This document shows positions 53,601 to 61,540 of a stretch of DNA of 64,000 nt, piece after piece (the stretch's first letter is position 1; each line of letters opens with the position of its first letter). The position numbers and the translations under genes are program-made. This stretch comes from a virus: IMG/VR virus record IMGVR_UViG_3300027896_000017, positions 52,768-116,767 of that record; one strand, written 5' to 3'. The notes below the pieces were generated by a model that was given only the letters and a program-made list of their open reading frames with translations, had not been told where the DNA came from and did not search any database.

Positions 53601-55414
53601 AAACCATCTATGGTCGTAGTCAGATTCCATAGCGTAAAATCTAACACTCCAGAATGACGCCTTCTTACGTTACATTCTTTAAAAATATCATAAGGAGTAG
53701 TTATAGTAAGAAATCTAGTAAAATCAAATTCTAATACAACATTAAAAGCAATTGGGTTAGTTTCTGTTCCATATGAACAATAAATGGTTGGTTTAAGATC
53801 TGATGTTATAAAACTGGAAGTGTTTATTAAACTGTAAATTAACGGATCACCCATACCACTATTATTGACAGTTTGATCCAAGTTATTAAAAATAGTTGTT
53901 ATAGTTGTAATGGATGTAAGCGCTTTATTTTCAGGTATTTTACCCTGACCTGTTGAATCGTTTTTAGTTACCAACCAACTTGTATCAGTATATTTCTCAT
54001 ATAGAATATATTGTGAAGCATCAGACATTGTAACTAAACAGCCACTACATAAATACTGATTGGTTTGTGAAGTATCAAAATTCATTACACCATTAGTGAT
54101 AGATGCAGAAGGAGTCCCTGTTTTTAAATCTAATATTGATCCTATAGCAACTTTTAATTCTCTAACATAATGATAAGCTCCTATAGGCCATGTGTTATCA
54201 ATGCTATTATCGGAAACATCAGTAATAAAAGAATATATTAAATCATTGGATAAATCTTTTCCCATTCTTACAGCTTCATCAGAAGCTTTCGGATCAAGCC
54301 TATAATCATTATTTGATTCATCTTTAAATTGAATAGTAATATTAGGGTGACAATCGGTTCCGCCTGAAGAAGAATTGTCTTTAGTGATACAATTAAATAA
54401 TTGTCCTGAACCAACAACTATATCGGCTATGGTACAGTTTTGAACAAGATTATTGGTTATTATTGAAGCATAAGAACCATTTATTATACCTTGTTCCGTA
54501 ATACCTTTACCAATAATAGTATTATTATAAATATAACCAGTTACACTGGTAAATATAGCGCCCTTTTTCATGCCATAAATAATATTGCCTTTAATTATAA
54601 CCGAACTGGGTGCGGCAATATTATCAAATATTGCGTATTGAGCATTAGTTAAAAGATTGTTTATGATCTTGATTCCATTTTTTAAGCCTACTATTAATCC
54701 ATTAGTATTTCCTGAATTGCCATCTATCCACAAACCATCAATTTGCATATTGGCTATAGGTGTAATCCCATTAATACCATCAACCACCGATAATTTATAT
54801 CCTCCAGGAATTCCTGAATGTTTCTGACGAGAATTGCATTCACTTTTTAAATCTATAGGAGCAAATATTTTAATATAATAATTAGAATCAGTAATCCATA
54901 AAGGGCCCGGATCTATCGAACTAGATACGGAATCATTCATTTCATAACATGCTATTCTTAAAATAGTGTTTAATTTTGTTAAATCATAAGCGCCAACAAG
55001 GGCATGTGCGCCATCTACTGCGGCTTTCAAACCTGAAAATGTTTTATTTATTGATATTAATGTTTCTTTTGTGACATTCTGAGCAAAAACTAGTTTGCCA
55101 CCGACGCTCTGTAGAACTTCCCATTTAGTGGTTGAAATTTTTCTATTTAAAATAACTGAACCATGCGTAAAAGTTACCGTATCTCCAACCCCAATATATG
55201 GATGAGTTTGAGGATACGAAAATTCAAGTATTCCATTTTGAATATTTAATAAAACATCCAAGCCCTTGGCTGATTTGGTTATATATTCATCAGTATATGA
55301 GGTTTGTTTACCAACAGATATAGTTATAAAACCAGGATAGTTCTTAGTGCCATGAGAAAAAGCGGCTGAACCCCCAATGGGCGAAGCGAGGCTATGAGCT
55401 TTGTGCCCTATCAT
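47663..55414 (-). CDS. Giant right-handed beta-helix protein with five repeated modules
   Basis: The 2583-residue protein contains five modules of about 410 residues. Each starts with a small beta domain carrying an IGVGD-like turn and then a conserved ECNSRQRHSG-like motif (coding positions near 54820, 53660, 52385, 51160 and 49910). A right-handed parallel beta-helix follows, recognised by repeated NNIIY/NNLIY and GI-N rungs. A Thr hinge (GGTTTTTTSTTG) lies near residue 890. The last 600 residues differ. Such proteins form tail spikes or surface fibres that bind or cut polysaccharide. No catalytic residues can be assigned. It is the largest virion gene in the window after the polymerase. 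Confidence 0.8.
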   Translation of the reverse strand: MIGHKAHSLASPIGGSAAFSHGTKNYPGFITISVGKQTSYTDEYITKSAKGLDVLLNIQNGILEFSYPQTHPYIGVGDTVTFTHGSVILNRKISTTKWEVLQSVGGKLVFAQNVTKETLISINKTFSGLKAAVDGAHALVGAYDLTKLNTILRIACYEMNDSVSSSIDPGPLWITDSNYYIKIFAPIDLKSECNSRQKHSGIPGGYKLSVVDGINGITPIANMQIDGLWIDGNSGNTNGLIVGLKNGIKIINNLLTNAQYAIFDNIAAPSSVIIKGNIIYGMKKGAIFTSVTGYIYNNTIIGKGITEQGIINGSYASIITNNLVQNCTIADIVVGSGQLFNCITKDNSSSGGTDCHPNITIQFKDESNNDYRLDPKASDEAVRMGKDLSNDLIYSFITDVSDNSIDNTWPIGAYHYVRELKVAIGSILDLKTGTPSASITNGVMNFDTSQTNQYLCSGCLVTMSDASQYILYEKYTDTSWLVTKNDSTGQGKIPENKALTSITTITTIFNNLDQTVNNSGMGDPLIYSLINTSSFITSDLKPTIYCSYGTETNPIAFNVVLEFDFTRFLTITTPYDIFKECNVRRRHSGVLDFTLWNLTTTIDGLTISKDNVVIDGLQITSSEANGIIITVGGNNQIIKNNIIYSCGKNGINCNNIESEKIVIVNNLIYKCKEYGINISHISSRTVNGYHFIYNNTLIKNKRGINIEIHPEEQFTNKAILKNNLEQGSTEKGYSATIYDPDFITVDSCWSEDESLYKFQGSYNQVNKKIIFRNNFPNNYHISFATSLDMTDAVILSTDSDYSVYDDFEGNYRTVSNWCIGCVYFVPSLDNIANFSLGISTDNFISVGLTASIKNSIITFSNHDIDHRIGVGDKIILASGGTTTTTTTSTTGTPIIPGYYLAEKGNNYTWIIRDRYGSLLNNSYDCDNVSVASIARVTHNLHDAFVGLNIAHEFGSVDLITNKANLFIWCYNDGGFDAGNVTINGWSCSQDYKMVISTPWNTITQCNTKQRHSGIYSTSAFGIESSAGGIIINNSYVNVEGLIIKSVGIGILIQTGCVLNLIDGNLIIGSAASGDYGIKQIAGSTDIKIFNNIIYNTDTGIDIVNGGASNNTVPNALTCGISRNVSSADASLTNNLVQVDVSLDPLPVGYSCAGDYGAFENCISNDITGASGYKNIDINFLDPDNNNYHLARHDFAALNKGLVRPIYSYGFDIMTNYDIDMDYLSMDSDDLIEWSMGADSVPNVSPLIFNFSSSKTTDDLKSGLDPTITIINGIAEFSIDQDGNIGIGDTVDYHATAHHKCYLYKKYSYKQWEVRTVYGAIPNDISNVALNSIKHSYEELNAAISDLRTLFKNGYGGLFNSLIDARCQINIPMYKSNLAHTVKVDISNIAYNYYASNKNYYLRIYPPSDNINECNSSQRHKGYITDAEVFNEVRIEPASGDCIKIGVPYIIIDGLIILTQEPGTGVIFDTYSIESKVTSCLIMGGSNGIDASSATESVIINNIIANKSDTGIKCSGSDFVCNNTVVNCGKYGIYNETNDILFNNIVQNNSPSGYISDYYNASIFLRYCISQDASAGIHNECISNVTMLFENKDNNIYHLNINDIYAMSNAMPFITNNHNFPSYINISSNYAFSIDACGLTRNARWDRGALEYQPYKVYYGIGLDQDIKIAHDDTLHYSINKTSGIRIKEDISIITFADSDGNYTDQIHPQMGVGNEIISSNFVNGCLIKQKISLHEWMVTDYYGKAIDNISGEVKHIIKPFNSIYSLLSDISNSVWSKLPTGKNLASSELQLNVVAYNDGIDRGPIELNSVTTTPDCTIRIYAPYDIINEVNSRQRHNGHVENGYTIRANNYFALKFNSINNIIIEGLIISNDSGDGIQLFGCNNHTIIGNIIYNCGISNSNSGHGIYSNASIVPFLYCKDYIINNLIYNCSGDGVRTGTTDPYIDRIKGNIFNNTIYHCLRGIYITRVYVQGGENTIPFDIKNNIIQKSIFQNFVIAYALLDNNINYLNNVVDDYYGFPSYYTERYTYYTNYRNTIIKFVNVEDGSFDLNRGVDFSAYDTAIDLSAISEYAFDTDITLSKREPALWDRGAFEYFDAYGTGSLMVNPVIINVNSFSTNVPPTFVIHLRKHILSSLPLQYQFPSIEGTGGINEFLANNAYVQGYNLEINVEANQQFSGVFKLLDRASRTVVIKTYLPELENGPASLIYTTSLIDEGSKQYTITYEDLKIYSDESALADYLAPSSVTDIIRFKYSNCIVQLNSDAVFDIPKGVVYAFNTFFIYRNAHSSSNLYLSKNNLTSNLIANSAILSRFNSNLTFSPCLVTTQDEIHNTLTYNYDTSSHLYINNTKTYKSLVDTDPVLSDVVLVDQLFDIETIMSKTFKPEKISPIVDAGDNIFITEANDIVGNIRVFNYNIIDIGPYELEVYDFFFNPNNIEAIYQDKLNSDYSNKQYVSSSNNIILKDLYSQFDADVSKRDEYARESKILITLKIVDADYKIMSDKKDIFVQDFEAYYDEPTRTLVITKKPDCFGNIFSNVFSDGRYVFRFSELTHTLSVYITDTFNKGASGDRNPIKNVKFGGRSLITN

Positions 55415-55428
55415 ATTTTATTTCCTAA

Positions 55429-56001
55429 TTATGGAGCAGGCGTGGTTCCTACTAATATATATGGAACAACTGGCCCTCTATGAGTAACCCTTGATGGATC
55501 GGTTGCATATGTTATACCGATTCCTCCCTCAAAAGCTTTAGCCTGAAATTTACAATTTTCTAAATTTCCAAAATTTTCAATCGTAGCATACCATCGTATC
55601 CAGGCTTCACCGCCACTAACCTCAACCTGATAAGGCAATCCCATCCAGGTGTCTTCAAAAGAATCGTTATCAATAGAAAACTCATTAATTTTAAAAGAGC
55701 GCATATTAGAAGAATCCGTAGCGCTTACTAAAGCAATATATTTATGTTTATCGATAAGTTTTGAAATAAATAGCCATAATTCTATCGTCCAAATATCAAC
55801 ATCAGATTGATAATACATAGTTACACTAATAGGGGCGACCGCCACATTGGCAACCAGATCCCACATAGTAATACTAACAGTTATAGTGTAAATGCTATGA
55901 TCGTTTGCGATTGGAAGCTGATCGGTATCATCAATAACATTGTTGCCGTCAAAAGCCATGACGGTGTCAGAATTAAAGTTAATAACTTGAGGAATTTTCA
56001 T
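55429..56001 (-). CDS. Uncharacterised virion protein, 190 residues
   Basis: AAGGAGA precedes the start on the minus strand. The protein is beta-rich with conserved-looking aromatic strands (WTIELWLFISKLIDKHKYI, EAWIRWYATIENFG) and no signal peptide. It sits between a fibre-like gene and the giant beta-helix gene, so it probably belongs to the same adhesion structure. The family is not recognised; a small jelly-roll or Ig-like decoration protein would fit. Confidence 0.6.
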   Translation of the reverse strand: MKIPQVINFNSDTVMAFDGNNVIDDTDQLPIANDHSIYTITVSITMWDLVANVAVAPISVTMYYQSDVDIWTIELWLFISKLIDKHKYIALVSATDSSNMRSFKINEFSIDNDSFEDTWMGLPYQVEVSGGEAWIRWYATIENFGNLENCKFQAKAFEGGIGITYATDPSRVTHRGPVVPYILVGTTPAP

Positions 56002-56032
56002 GCCAATCTCCTTATATGATTTAAAAAAAATA

Positions 56033-57244
56033 TTATGATTCTATATGCCGCCAAAAAGTACCATCAAATATAAACATCATTGCAATTTTATAACCAATAC
56101 CAGCTCCCAGCGATCTGGCGCCCGGAGGTGTTCCAACATCGCCAAATTTAAATACATTATATGTACTCCCCGGGGCAACATAACTAATAAGAGTACATGT
56201 TTTTGTTATATCGGCCATACTAAATATTATCGTATCCCCCGATTTAAATCCACAACTTGGATCAATGCCATAAATGTTTTTAAAATCAAGAGTATTATCT
56301 AATAAATAAAAATTAGCATTTCTATTCAATGTCAAAAAATACCCTTTCACTGGTCCTACTTCTGTTTTGGTATAAGTTCCGGTTTGACCATTTGTTGATA
56401 ATTCCCCACCATATGTTAAATTTTTTCCGGCAGTTATATTTCCGGCGGTTGCCGCAATATTACCATTATTAGATGTGATACTAAAGTTTGCTGTAACATT
56501 ACCATGAGCATATACATCCCCATTGGTTGAAGTTATATTATCATGCACTGATAAAGCGCCGTTAGTTGAAGTTATATTACCAGGCACTGATAAAGCGCCG
56601 TTAGTTGAAGTTATATTATCATGCACTGATAAAGCGCCGTTAGTTGAAGTTATATTACCATGTACTGATAAATTACCGGCATTGGATGTTATATCCCCCT
56701 CAGAAATAATTAAACCTGTTGAAATTCGAGTAGATATTATTGTAACAATTGACGCGCCAGTAAATTCAACAGAGGCCGCCGTATCAACAGATTGATCAAT
56801 AGAATGTAAATACTTCCAAGTTGTTTCAGATATACTATTTGGAAACTTTAGGTTTATTAATTGAGTAATTGCAAAATCAGTAAGAGAAGGTAATGTAGTA
56901 GCATAAGTATTAACTAAATCTCTAAAAGTTACAAAATCATCATGAAATGCAGCGATAGATCCTACGCCTTGAACTAAACAAAGAGAAAAATAACCCTCAT
57001 CTGCGCTAATATAATTATCTCCTCCGATATTAATTCTATTTACACAATCAATATAATTTGCTTTTATATAACTAAGAGGAGACTCGCTTCCTAACGAGGC
57101 TAAAACACCATCAATAGTTCCACTAATTAAATCGGAACCCGCGCCTGAAATAGGGAAAGAGAATTGATTGGATGCAACTTTAGAAAATCCATAATTACAT
57201 AAAATATCTTTATCAAATATGTATTTAACTACTGAGGTCTGCAT
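56033..57244 (-). CDS. Fibre-like protein with 13-residue tandem repeats
   Basis: The 403-residue protein has a globular N-terminus, a helix-rich region (about 80-150) and a long repetitive beta region (about 185-270) made of NITSTNGALSVHD-type repeats. A head-like C-terminal domain of about 110 residues (FYLLDNTLDFKNIYG, then GAGIGYKIAMMFIFDG) follows. This is the usual layout of a trimeric tail fibre: anchor, shaft, receptor-binding head. The shaft repeats are nearly identical at DNA level, which suggests recent expansion. Confidence 0.7.
   Translation of the reverse strand: MQTSVVKYIFDKDILCNYGFSKVASNQFSFPISGAGSDLISGTIDGVLASLGSESPLSYIKANYIDCVNRINIGGDNYISADEGYFSLCLVQGVGSIAAFHDDFVTFRDLVNTYATTLPSLTDFAITQLINLKFPNSISETTWKYLHSIDQSVDTAASVEFTGASIVTIISTRISTGLIISEGDITSNAGNLSVHGNITSTNGALSVHDNITSTNGALSVPGNITSTNGALSVHDNITSTNGDVYAHGNVTANFSITSNNGNIAATAGNITAGKNLTYGGELSTNGQTGTYTKTEVGPVKGYFLTLNRNANFYLLDNTLDFKNIYGIDPSCGFKSGDTIIFSMADITKTCTLISYVAPGSTYNVFKFGDVGTPPGARSLGAGIGYKIAMMFIFDGTFWRHIES
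56524..56680 (-). repeat. 39-bp coding tandem repeats in the fibre gene
   Basis: About four units of 39 bp (13 residues) are nearly identical, and two versions alternate (VHD and VPG endings). They lie in the fibre shaft and could expand or contract by slippage, changing shaft length. Confidence 0.8.
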
Positions 57245-57253
57245 ACTGTCTCC

Positions 57254-57667
57254 TTATTGTCCCTGGTTTAATATTAGTGTTAAATTGGTTAATATTATAG
57301 AAGTGCTAGATGACCAATCAGTCCTATTAAATTCTATATCCGAACCTGAACGTATTTTGCCGGCTGTTCCTTTTATAAGCATATCATTATGAGGCAATCC
57401 TGTTACAGTCCCATCAATAGTAAAATATGTAACTTTTCCAGGCCGACTTGCTGAACCTCTAAGATCAAAAGTACCATCTGAACTCTTGAATTTATATGCA
57501 GCAAGCGCGTCTGTACCAATGGAAATAATATCCGCAAATCCTATTGTACACAATCCCACGTCATTTTTATCATAAAAAATTATTTGATGTTGAGCGCCAA
57601 CGCCAATCATTAAGGCATCACGAAGAAGCTTAAGCATGTTTTGGCGCATATTAACGTCAAGTTGCAT
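57254..57667 (-). CDS. Uncharacterised small virion protein
   Basis: This 137-residue beta-rich protein begins with a short helix (MRQNMLKLLRDALMIG) and continues with strands (QHQIIFYDKNDVGLCTIGF, GKVTYFTIDGTVTG). AAGAGGTG precedes the ATG. The fold impression resembles small phage proteins that cap or attach fibres. It is nine bases upstream of the fibre gene, so the two are likely co-expressed. The family is not recognised. Confidence 0.6.
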   Translation of the reverse strand: MQLDVNMRQNMLKLLRDALMIGVGAQHQIIFYDKNDVGLCTIGFADIISIGTDALAAYKFKSSDGTFDLRGSASRPGKVTYFTIDGTVTGLPHNDMLIKGTAGKIRSGSDIEFNRTDWSSSTSIILTNLTLILNQGQ

Positions 57668-57711
57668 AGAACACCTCTTAATTAATTATATAATAAAATC
57701 TTACAAATAGG

Positions 57712-58797
57712 TTATCTTTTAATTCTTAAAACACCATTTACTAACTCAAAATCGTCCGTACTGAAGTTAAGAATAACATGCTGATGACCGTCGGTTATCT
57801 GCAATGGGGCGTCTACCGTGACAGGCATATGGTCATTAAAGAATGGCATTGTACTGCCAGTCCTGCCCTCATCAGTTATTGGAACTTGTGGTATATTATT
57901 AATATCTAAAAAATATTCATTATCATCCGCGTTGAGCTCTTCAAGAATAAGAAGTTGGCTCAAAATATAATTCTGTTTAGATAATATTAACGCGCTTTCA
58001 CTCAATCTGGGCAATTTAGTAGTTTCAACATGAGATACCACATAACGCTTATAATCATCTGCGTTAACTATCAAATCTTTAGGTCTGACCAATGGATAAT
58101 TAGAAAGTCTGGCTCTTTTAGTGTCCTGAACATTTTCCCATTCTTTTTGTAAATCTGATTTCTTAGGATCTGAATCAAACGACATTTGAACGCTGATAGG
58201 CTGATAGTATCCAACTACAAAACCAGAACCCTTGCAGGTATCGCAATGAGATCTGACACGCTGTTGACGCTGAGGCGACCAACAAGTGGGGCACCTGGCT
58301 CCAAACGATTTGCGCTTTATAATTAAACAGGGTTCACCGCAATAATGCTGATATAAAAGTTCTTCTGCATAGCGCATGGTTTCATGAATACCATCACTAT
58401 ACATTCCGATAAAGACTTTATCTGAAAAGAATTGATTAGTTGGATGGGCTTTTTCTATAGCTAAAACCTTGTAATAACTATCCTGATTAAAATCATATTG
58501 TCTTAATTGGTGTGTATATGAAAGCGGTCCAACGGCGCCATCTATTTCAACAGGGTTGCCTTGCGCATCAAGAACAGGCAGATAATCAGAAACAGGATCT
58601 CTGCTCCAATGAATCTGAAACTTATAGTCATCCACAGATTCGCCTATTGGAGGCGAAGACGTGGTAGTTGTAGGAGAAGATGTGGTGGTAGTCGTTGTTG
58701 GGGGCGCAGGGGTGGTGGTTGGAGTGGGCTGAAGATCCCATTCAATGTAAAAAAAGTTTTCTTTGGTTTTTATGACTTCTACTGAGGAAAAAACCAT
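57712..58797 (-). CDS. Virion protein with Thr/Pro hinge and zinc-finger motif
   Basis: The 361-residue protein has a short N-terminal part, a Thr/Ser/Pro hinge (residues 23-50), a fibronectin-like beta part (about 55-115), then a treble of cysteines (CPTCWSPQRQQR, HCDTCKGSGF, about 168-193) that resembles a DnaJ-type zinc finger. A beta/helical C-terminal half follows and ends in VLRIKR. The hinge is like those in three other proteins here. It is probably a neck or tail attachment protein, as CxxC fingers of this kind occur in several phage structural proteins. The exact role is unknown. Confidence 0.65.
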   Translation of the reverse strand: MVFSSVEVIKTKENFFYIEWDLQPTPTTTPAPPTTTTTTSSPTTTTSSPPIGESVDDYKFQIHWSRDPVSDYLPVLDAQGNPVEIDGAVGPLSYTHQLRQYDFNQDSYYKVLAIEKAHPTNQFFSDKVFIGMYSDGIHETMRYAEELLYQHYCGEPCLIIKRKSFGARCPTCWSPQRQQRVRSHCDTCKGSGFVVGYYQPISVQMSFDSDPKKSDLQKEWENVQDTKRARLSNYPLVRPKDLIVNADDYKRYVVSHVETTKLPRLSESALILSKQNYILSQLLILEELNADDNEYFLDINNIPQVPITDEGRTGSTMPFFNDHMPVTVDAPLQITDGHQHVILNFSTDDFELVNGVLRIKR

Positions 58798-58861
58798 ACA
58801 CCACCCATTAAGTTATTTATTATAATTATACTAATATAACAACCAAAAAAGCTATGAATAA

Positions 58862-59974
58862 CTAATAAAACACGCCCTGCTCATCCCATTTTTTAAACAA
58901 ATCTTCAAACGAACATTTCTGATTATTTAAAACAAATTGCCTGATAGATTCGGAAGATTGAACACCAAGCTTGGCTACATTTTCCCACAATTTATATGTT
59001 TCACCAATACTGTCTTTTCTGTCTTTTAATCCATTAGCCACAACTTCTGAAGCTATATCATAAGAACACCCGACTACCGCTTCTTGTTTTAATCTGGCAA
59101 TAATTCCAGATTTATTAGATGGTTTGCCCATAAATTTATCACAAATAGTATTTAATGCTTTTTCTCCACCTATACAATACGCCTGTTGCATACAATTACG
59201 ATACCATAAATCCATAGACCATTGATAGCTTCTTTTACCATTATAATGAATATGATTTGTAGTTGGAACTACAAAATTACGATATCCAAACAGCCAACTT
59301 TTAAAAGTTACAAAGGGTTCTCTTCCTCCATACCCTCGTTGCCCTGGATGATACCCCCCTATTTTATCCCATGTTTCATGTTTAATCATAAAAAAGCCAT
59401 GACCACTGCCCGCTATAGGATAAGCCTCTTCAGAAATCTTTTTATGATTATAAGTACCATGAAAATGCTGCCATAAATACCAATCAGGAGATCCTTTTTG
59501 CCATTCACGATATAAGTATTGGAAACATCGTGTATTTGGGATAAAATTAAATGCATTATCATGCGGGATCCCAGTCCATGTAATTGGGGCGTGGACAAGT
59601 CCGGCGTCTTCATATTTATCTATTACTTTTATACATTCAGTAAAAATATTCGGATGTACAATTACATGGCTATCGGTAAAGCAAAGATATTTTCCTTTTG
59701 CTAAAGCTGCAGCATCATTAGCAGCCGGTCCATTGGCCGGTATTTTGGATATAATTAATTGGGAATTATGAAATTTATGAAAGTCTTTGCAATCAATAAG
59801 TCCAGAGGCGCTTGAAATTGCCTGTTCAGTTGAATTGTTTGCGCATATTATAAATTCATGTGTTAGTTTGGAACATGTTAAAGTTATAGCCAAATTATTT
59901 AACGTAAAATATAAATGCGGCCAATCTTCTGCGTATGGTATACAAACAGAAACATCAATGTTGGAATTTTCCAT
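58862..59974 (-). CDS. Family 2-like glycosyltransferase
   Basis: The 370-residue protein has a GT-A glycosyltransferase domain (about 8-260): SVCIPYAEDWPHLYFTLNNL for the nucleotide-binding start, KGKYLCFTDSHV in place of the DXD metal site, and the acceptor region SGHGFFMIKHETWDKIGGYHPG followed by GREPFV. It resembles the other glycosyltransferase at 61541. It overlaps the methyltransferase gene upstream by one base. The substrate is unknown; modification of virion proteins, DNA bases or host glycans are all possible. Confidence 0.8.
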   Translation of the reverse strand: MENSNIDVSVCIPYAEDWPHLYFTLNNLAITLTCSKLTHEFIICANNSTEQAISSASGLIDCKDFHKFHNSQLIISKIPANGPAANDAAALAKGKYLCFTDSHVIVHPNIFTECIKVIDKYEDAGLVHAPITWTGIPHDNAFNFIPNTRCFQYLYREWQKGSPDWYLWQHFHGTYNHKKISEEAYPIAGSGHGFFMIKHETWDKIGGYHPGQRGYGGREPFVTFKSWLFGYRNFVVPTTNHIHYNGKRSYQWSMDLWYRNCMQQAYCIGGEKALNTICDKFMGKPSNKSGIIARLKQEAVVGCSYDIASEVVANGLKDRKDSIGETYKLWENVAKLGVQSSESIRQFVLNNQKCSFEDLFKKWDEQGVFY

Positions 59975-60483
59975 TATTTTATTCCTTCTACCCTAAAATC
60001 TCTTAATCCCATACCATGAGATAATCCGATACCAATATGTTTAATTTTGAATCCTATATTTGACATGGCCTCAGCCATAATAGTTCCAGTCCATCCGCTT
60101 TTATGGCCCCAAATTTCTCCGTATTTATTTCGTGAACCAAAATCCTCGCCAAAAATACAATAAATATATCCTTTAACATTTTTATTGTTAATTATATAAT
60201 GCTCATATGCGCCAATAACATCTGGCCCTTCTACAATTAAACAACCCCCGGATTTTAATAATAAAAAACAATCTTTTAATGTTTTTATAACTTCAAGGCG
60301 ATTTATATGTTCTAAACTATGATAAGCGGTAATAGTTTCAAAGCTTTCTAATTTAAATATATTTCCAATATTTTGTATTTTTCCAAGTATATTTGTGTTT
60401 CGGCCATTTTTAACAATTTTAATACAATCAAAATTAATATAATTGGGTAATAATTGTTCCCCAGATCCTAAATTCAATTTCAT
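59974..60483 (-). CDS. Class I SAM-dependent methyltransferase
   Basis: The 169-residue protein has the short Rossmann pattern of sugar- or glycan-linked methyltransferases: LNLGSGEQLLPNYINFDCI for motif I, AYHSLEHINR for the post-II motif, and LKSGGCLIVEGPDV for motif IV. It is shorter than most, probably a minimal domain. It lies between two other glycan-related genes, sharing its edges with them. A role in methylating a sugar added by the neighbouring glycosyltransferases is plausible. Confidence 0.75.
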   Translation of the reverse strand: MKLNLGSGEQLLPNYINFDCIKIVKNGRNTNILGKIQNIGNIFKLESFETITAYHSLEHINRLEVIKTLKDCFLLLKSGGCLIVEGPDVIGAYEHYIINNKNVKGYIYCIFGEDFGSRNKYGEIWGHKSGWTGTIMAEAMSNIGFKIKHIGIGLSHGMGLRDFRVEGIK

Positions 60484-60486
60484 ATT

Positions 60487-61026
60487 TTATTTCTTTTGTA
60501 ACATTGACATAATCTCAATATCGATATTTATTTTTTCTGATATTTTTTGAACTTTTACTAAAACTCCAGGAGCATACCAATCCACTCTATTATAAATTAT
60601 TTTATTATCTTTAAAAATATTTTCGACATCAACAGTTGTATATCTCCAATAATCATGAGGATAAGAATGATAAGGAAATCCAGGGCTTCGTGTACTTATT
60701 AAAATTATTCCGTTATTTTTACATAATTGAAACATATTATTAAGAGCGAGTTTCCAATCTTCGCAATGTTCTAATGTTTCTGTAGATATGACTAAATCGA
60801 AACTATTCTTTTGAAAAACATCTAAAAGATTATTAACATTTATAATTTTATCTACATTTTTTCCATCTTGAACATCTATTCCAATATATTTTATAGGTTT
60901 AAAAGATTCAACATGAGATCTTAATGAACCATTAACATTTCTAGAACCCACCTCTAATACCATTTTATTAAAGCAATCTTCATGCAATAAAACCTCTTTT
61001 CCAAAATCTAAAACACATTTGTTCAT
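60487..61026 (-). CDS. Class I SAM-dependent methyltransferase
   Basis: The 179-residue protein shows VLEVGSRNVNGSLRSHV (SAM loop), YIGIDVQDGKNVD (acidic residue binding the ribose), FDLVISTETLEHCEDW and GIILISTRSPG, all in methyltransferase order. The PHDYWRYT motif after that is common in sugar/nucleotide-sugar methyltransferases. Its start overlaps the end of the 61023 gene by four bases. It is distinct from the methyltransferase at 59974. Both may act on the same glycan. Confidence 0.8.
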   Translation of the reverse strand: MNKCVLDFGKEVLLHEDCFNKMVLEVGSRNVNGSLRSHVESFKPIKYIGIDVQDGKNVDKIINVNNLLDVFQKNSFDLVISTETLEHCEDWKLALNNMFQLCKNNGIILISTRSPGFPYHSYPHDYWRYTTVDVENIFKDNKIIYNRVDWYAPGVLVKVQKISEKINIDIEIMSMLQKK

Positions 61027-61538
61027 ATTTTACCCCTGAGTCCCATTATTACCTTGTCTGTAAAATAATGCTTTAATATTTTTTTTGTATTCTGATAAAA
61101 TTTTTCTATTCCATTATTACAACCTTGTGAATGACATAAGCTCCCTTTATTGTTTTTATCCCACCAAAAACCATTAGTAGTTATTAAATATTGAGCATTA
61201 CATTTAAACATTCTGCCATGAGCTAAATTTTTTTTGTAATGATTTTCATCGTTCCATACCATAACAACAGAACCGTCTATTTTTTCTAAATCTTCTAAAA
61301 AGGAAATATTTTTAATTATTATGTCATCATGACAAAATAAAACATCGCTTTTTTTATTCCATATATTTTTTACAAAATAATCATAACAATGAAATTCTAA
61401 TCCTATATTTTCAATTATAACACAAGGTATATTAAAACAATTGCCGGATCTATGACCAACAATATAAACATTATCGCATAATGAAAATGGTTTAATACAA
61501 TCTTCAAAATAATACCAACCAGCTATACATATTTGCAT
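61023..61538 (-). CDS. Probable glycosyltransferase-like protein
   Basis: The 171-residue protein has ICIAGWYYFEDCIKPF at the N-terminus and SDVLFCHDDIIIKN in the middle, which resembles a short GT-A domain with an acidic metal-binding triad. The C-terminus has a Cys-rich loop (GSLCHSQGCNNGIEKFY). It overlaps the 60487 gene and is two bases from the 61541 gene. It might be an atypical glycosyltransferase that works with its neighbours; alternatives cannot be excluded. Confidence 0.55.
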   Translation of the reverse strand: MQICIAGWYYFEDCIKPFSLCDNVYIVGHRSGNCFNIPCVIIENIGLEFHCYDYFVKNIWNKKSDVLFCHDDIIIKNISFLEDLEKIDGSVVMVWNDENHYKKNLAHGRMFKCNAQYLITTNGFWWDKNNKGSLCHSQGCNNGIEKFYQNTKKILKHYFTDKVIMGLRGKI

Positions 61539-61540
61539 TT

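Noticed and set aside
56524-56680. CRISPR-like or origin-like iterons
   Set aside because: The 39-bp repeats are in frame and form a fibre shaft; there is no spacer and no AT-rich unwinding site.
58862-59974. Phage DNA-base glucosyltransferase
   Set aside because: The fold signature is GT2-like (GT-A), not the GT-B type of known DNA glucosyltransferases, and it sits in a virion/glycan cluster.
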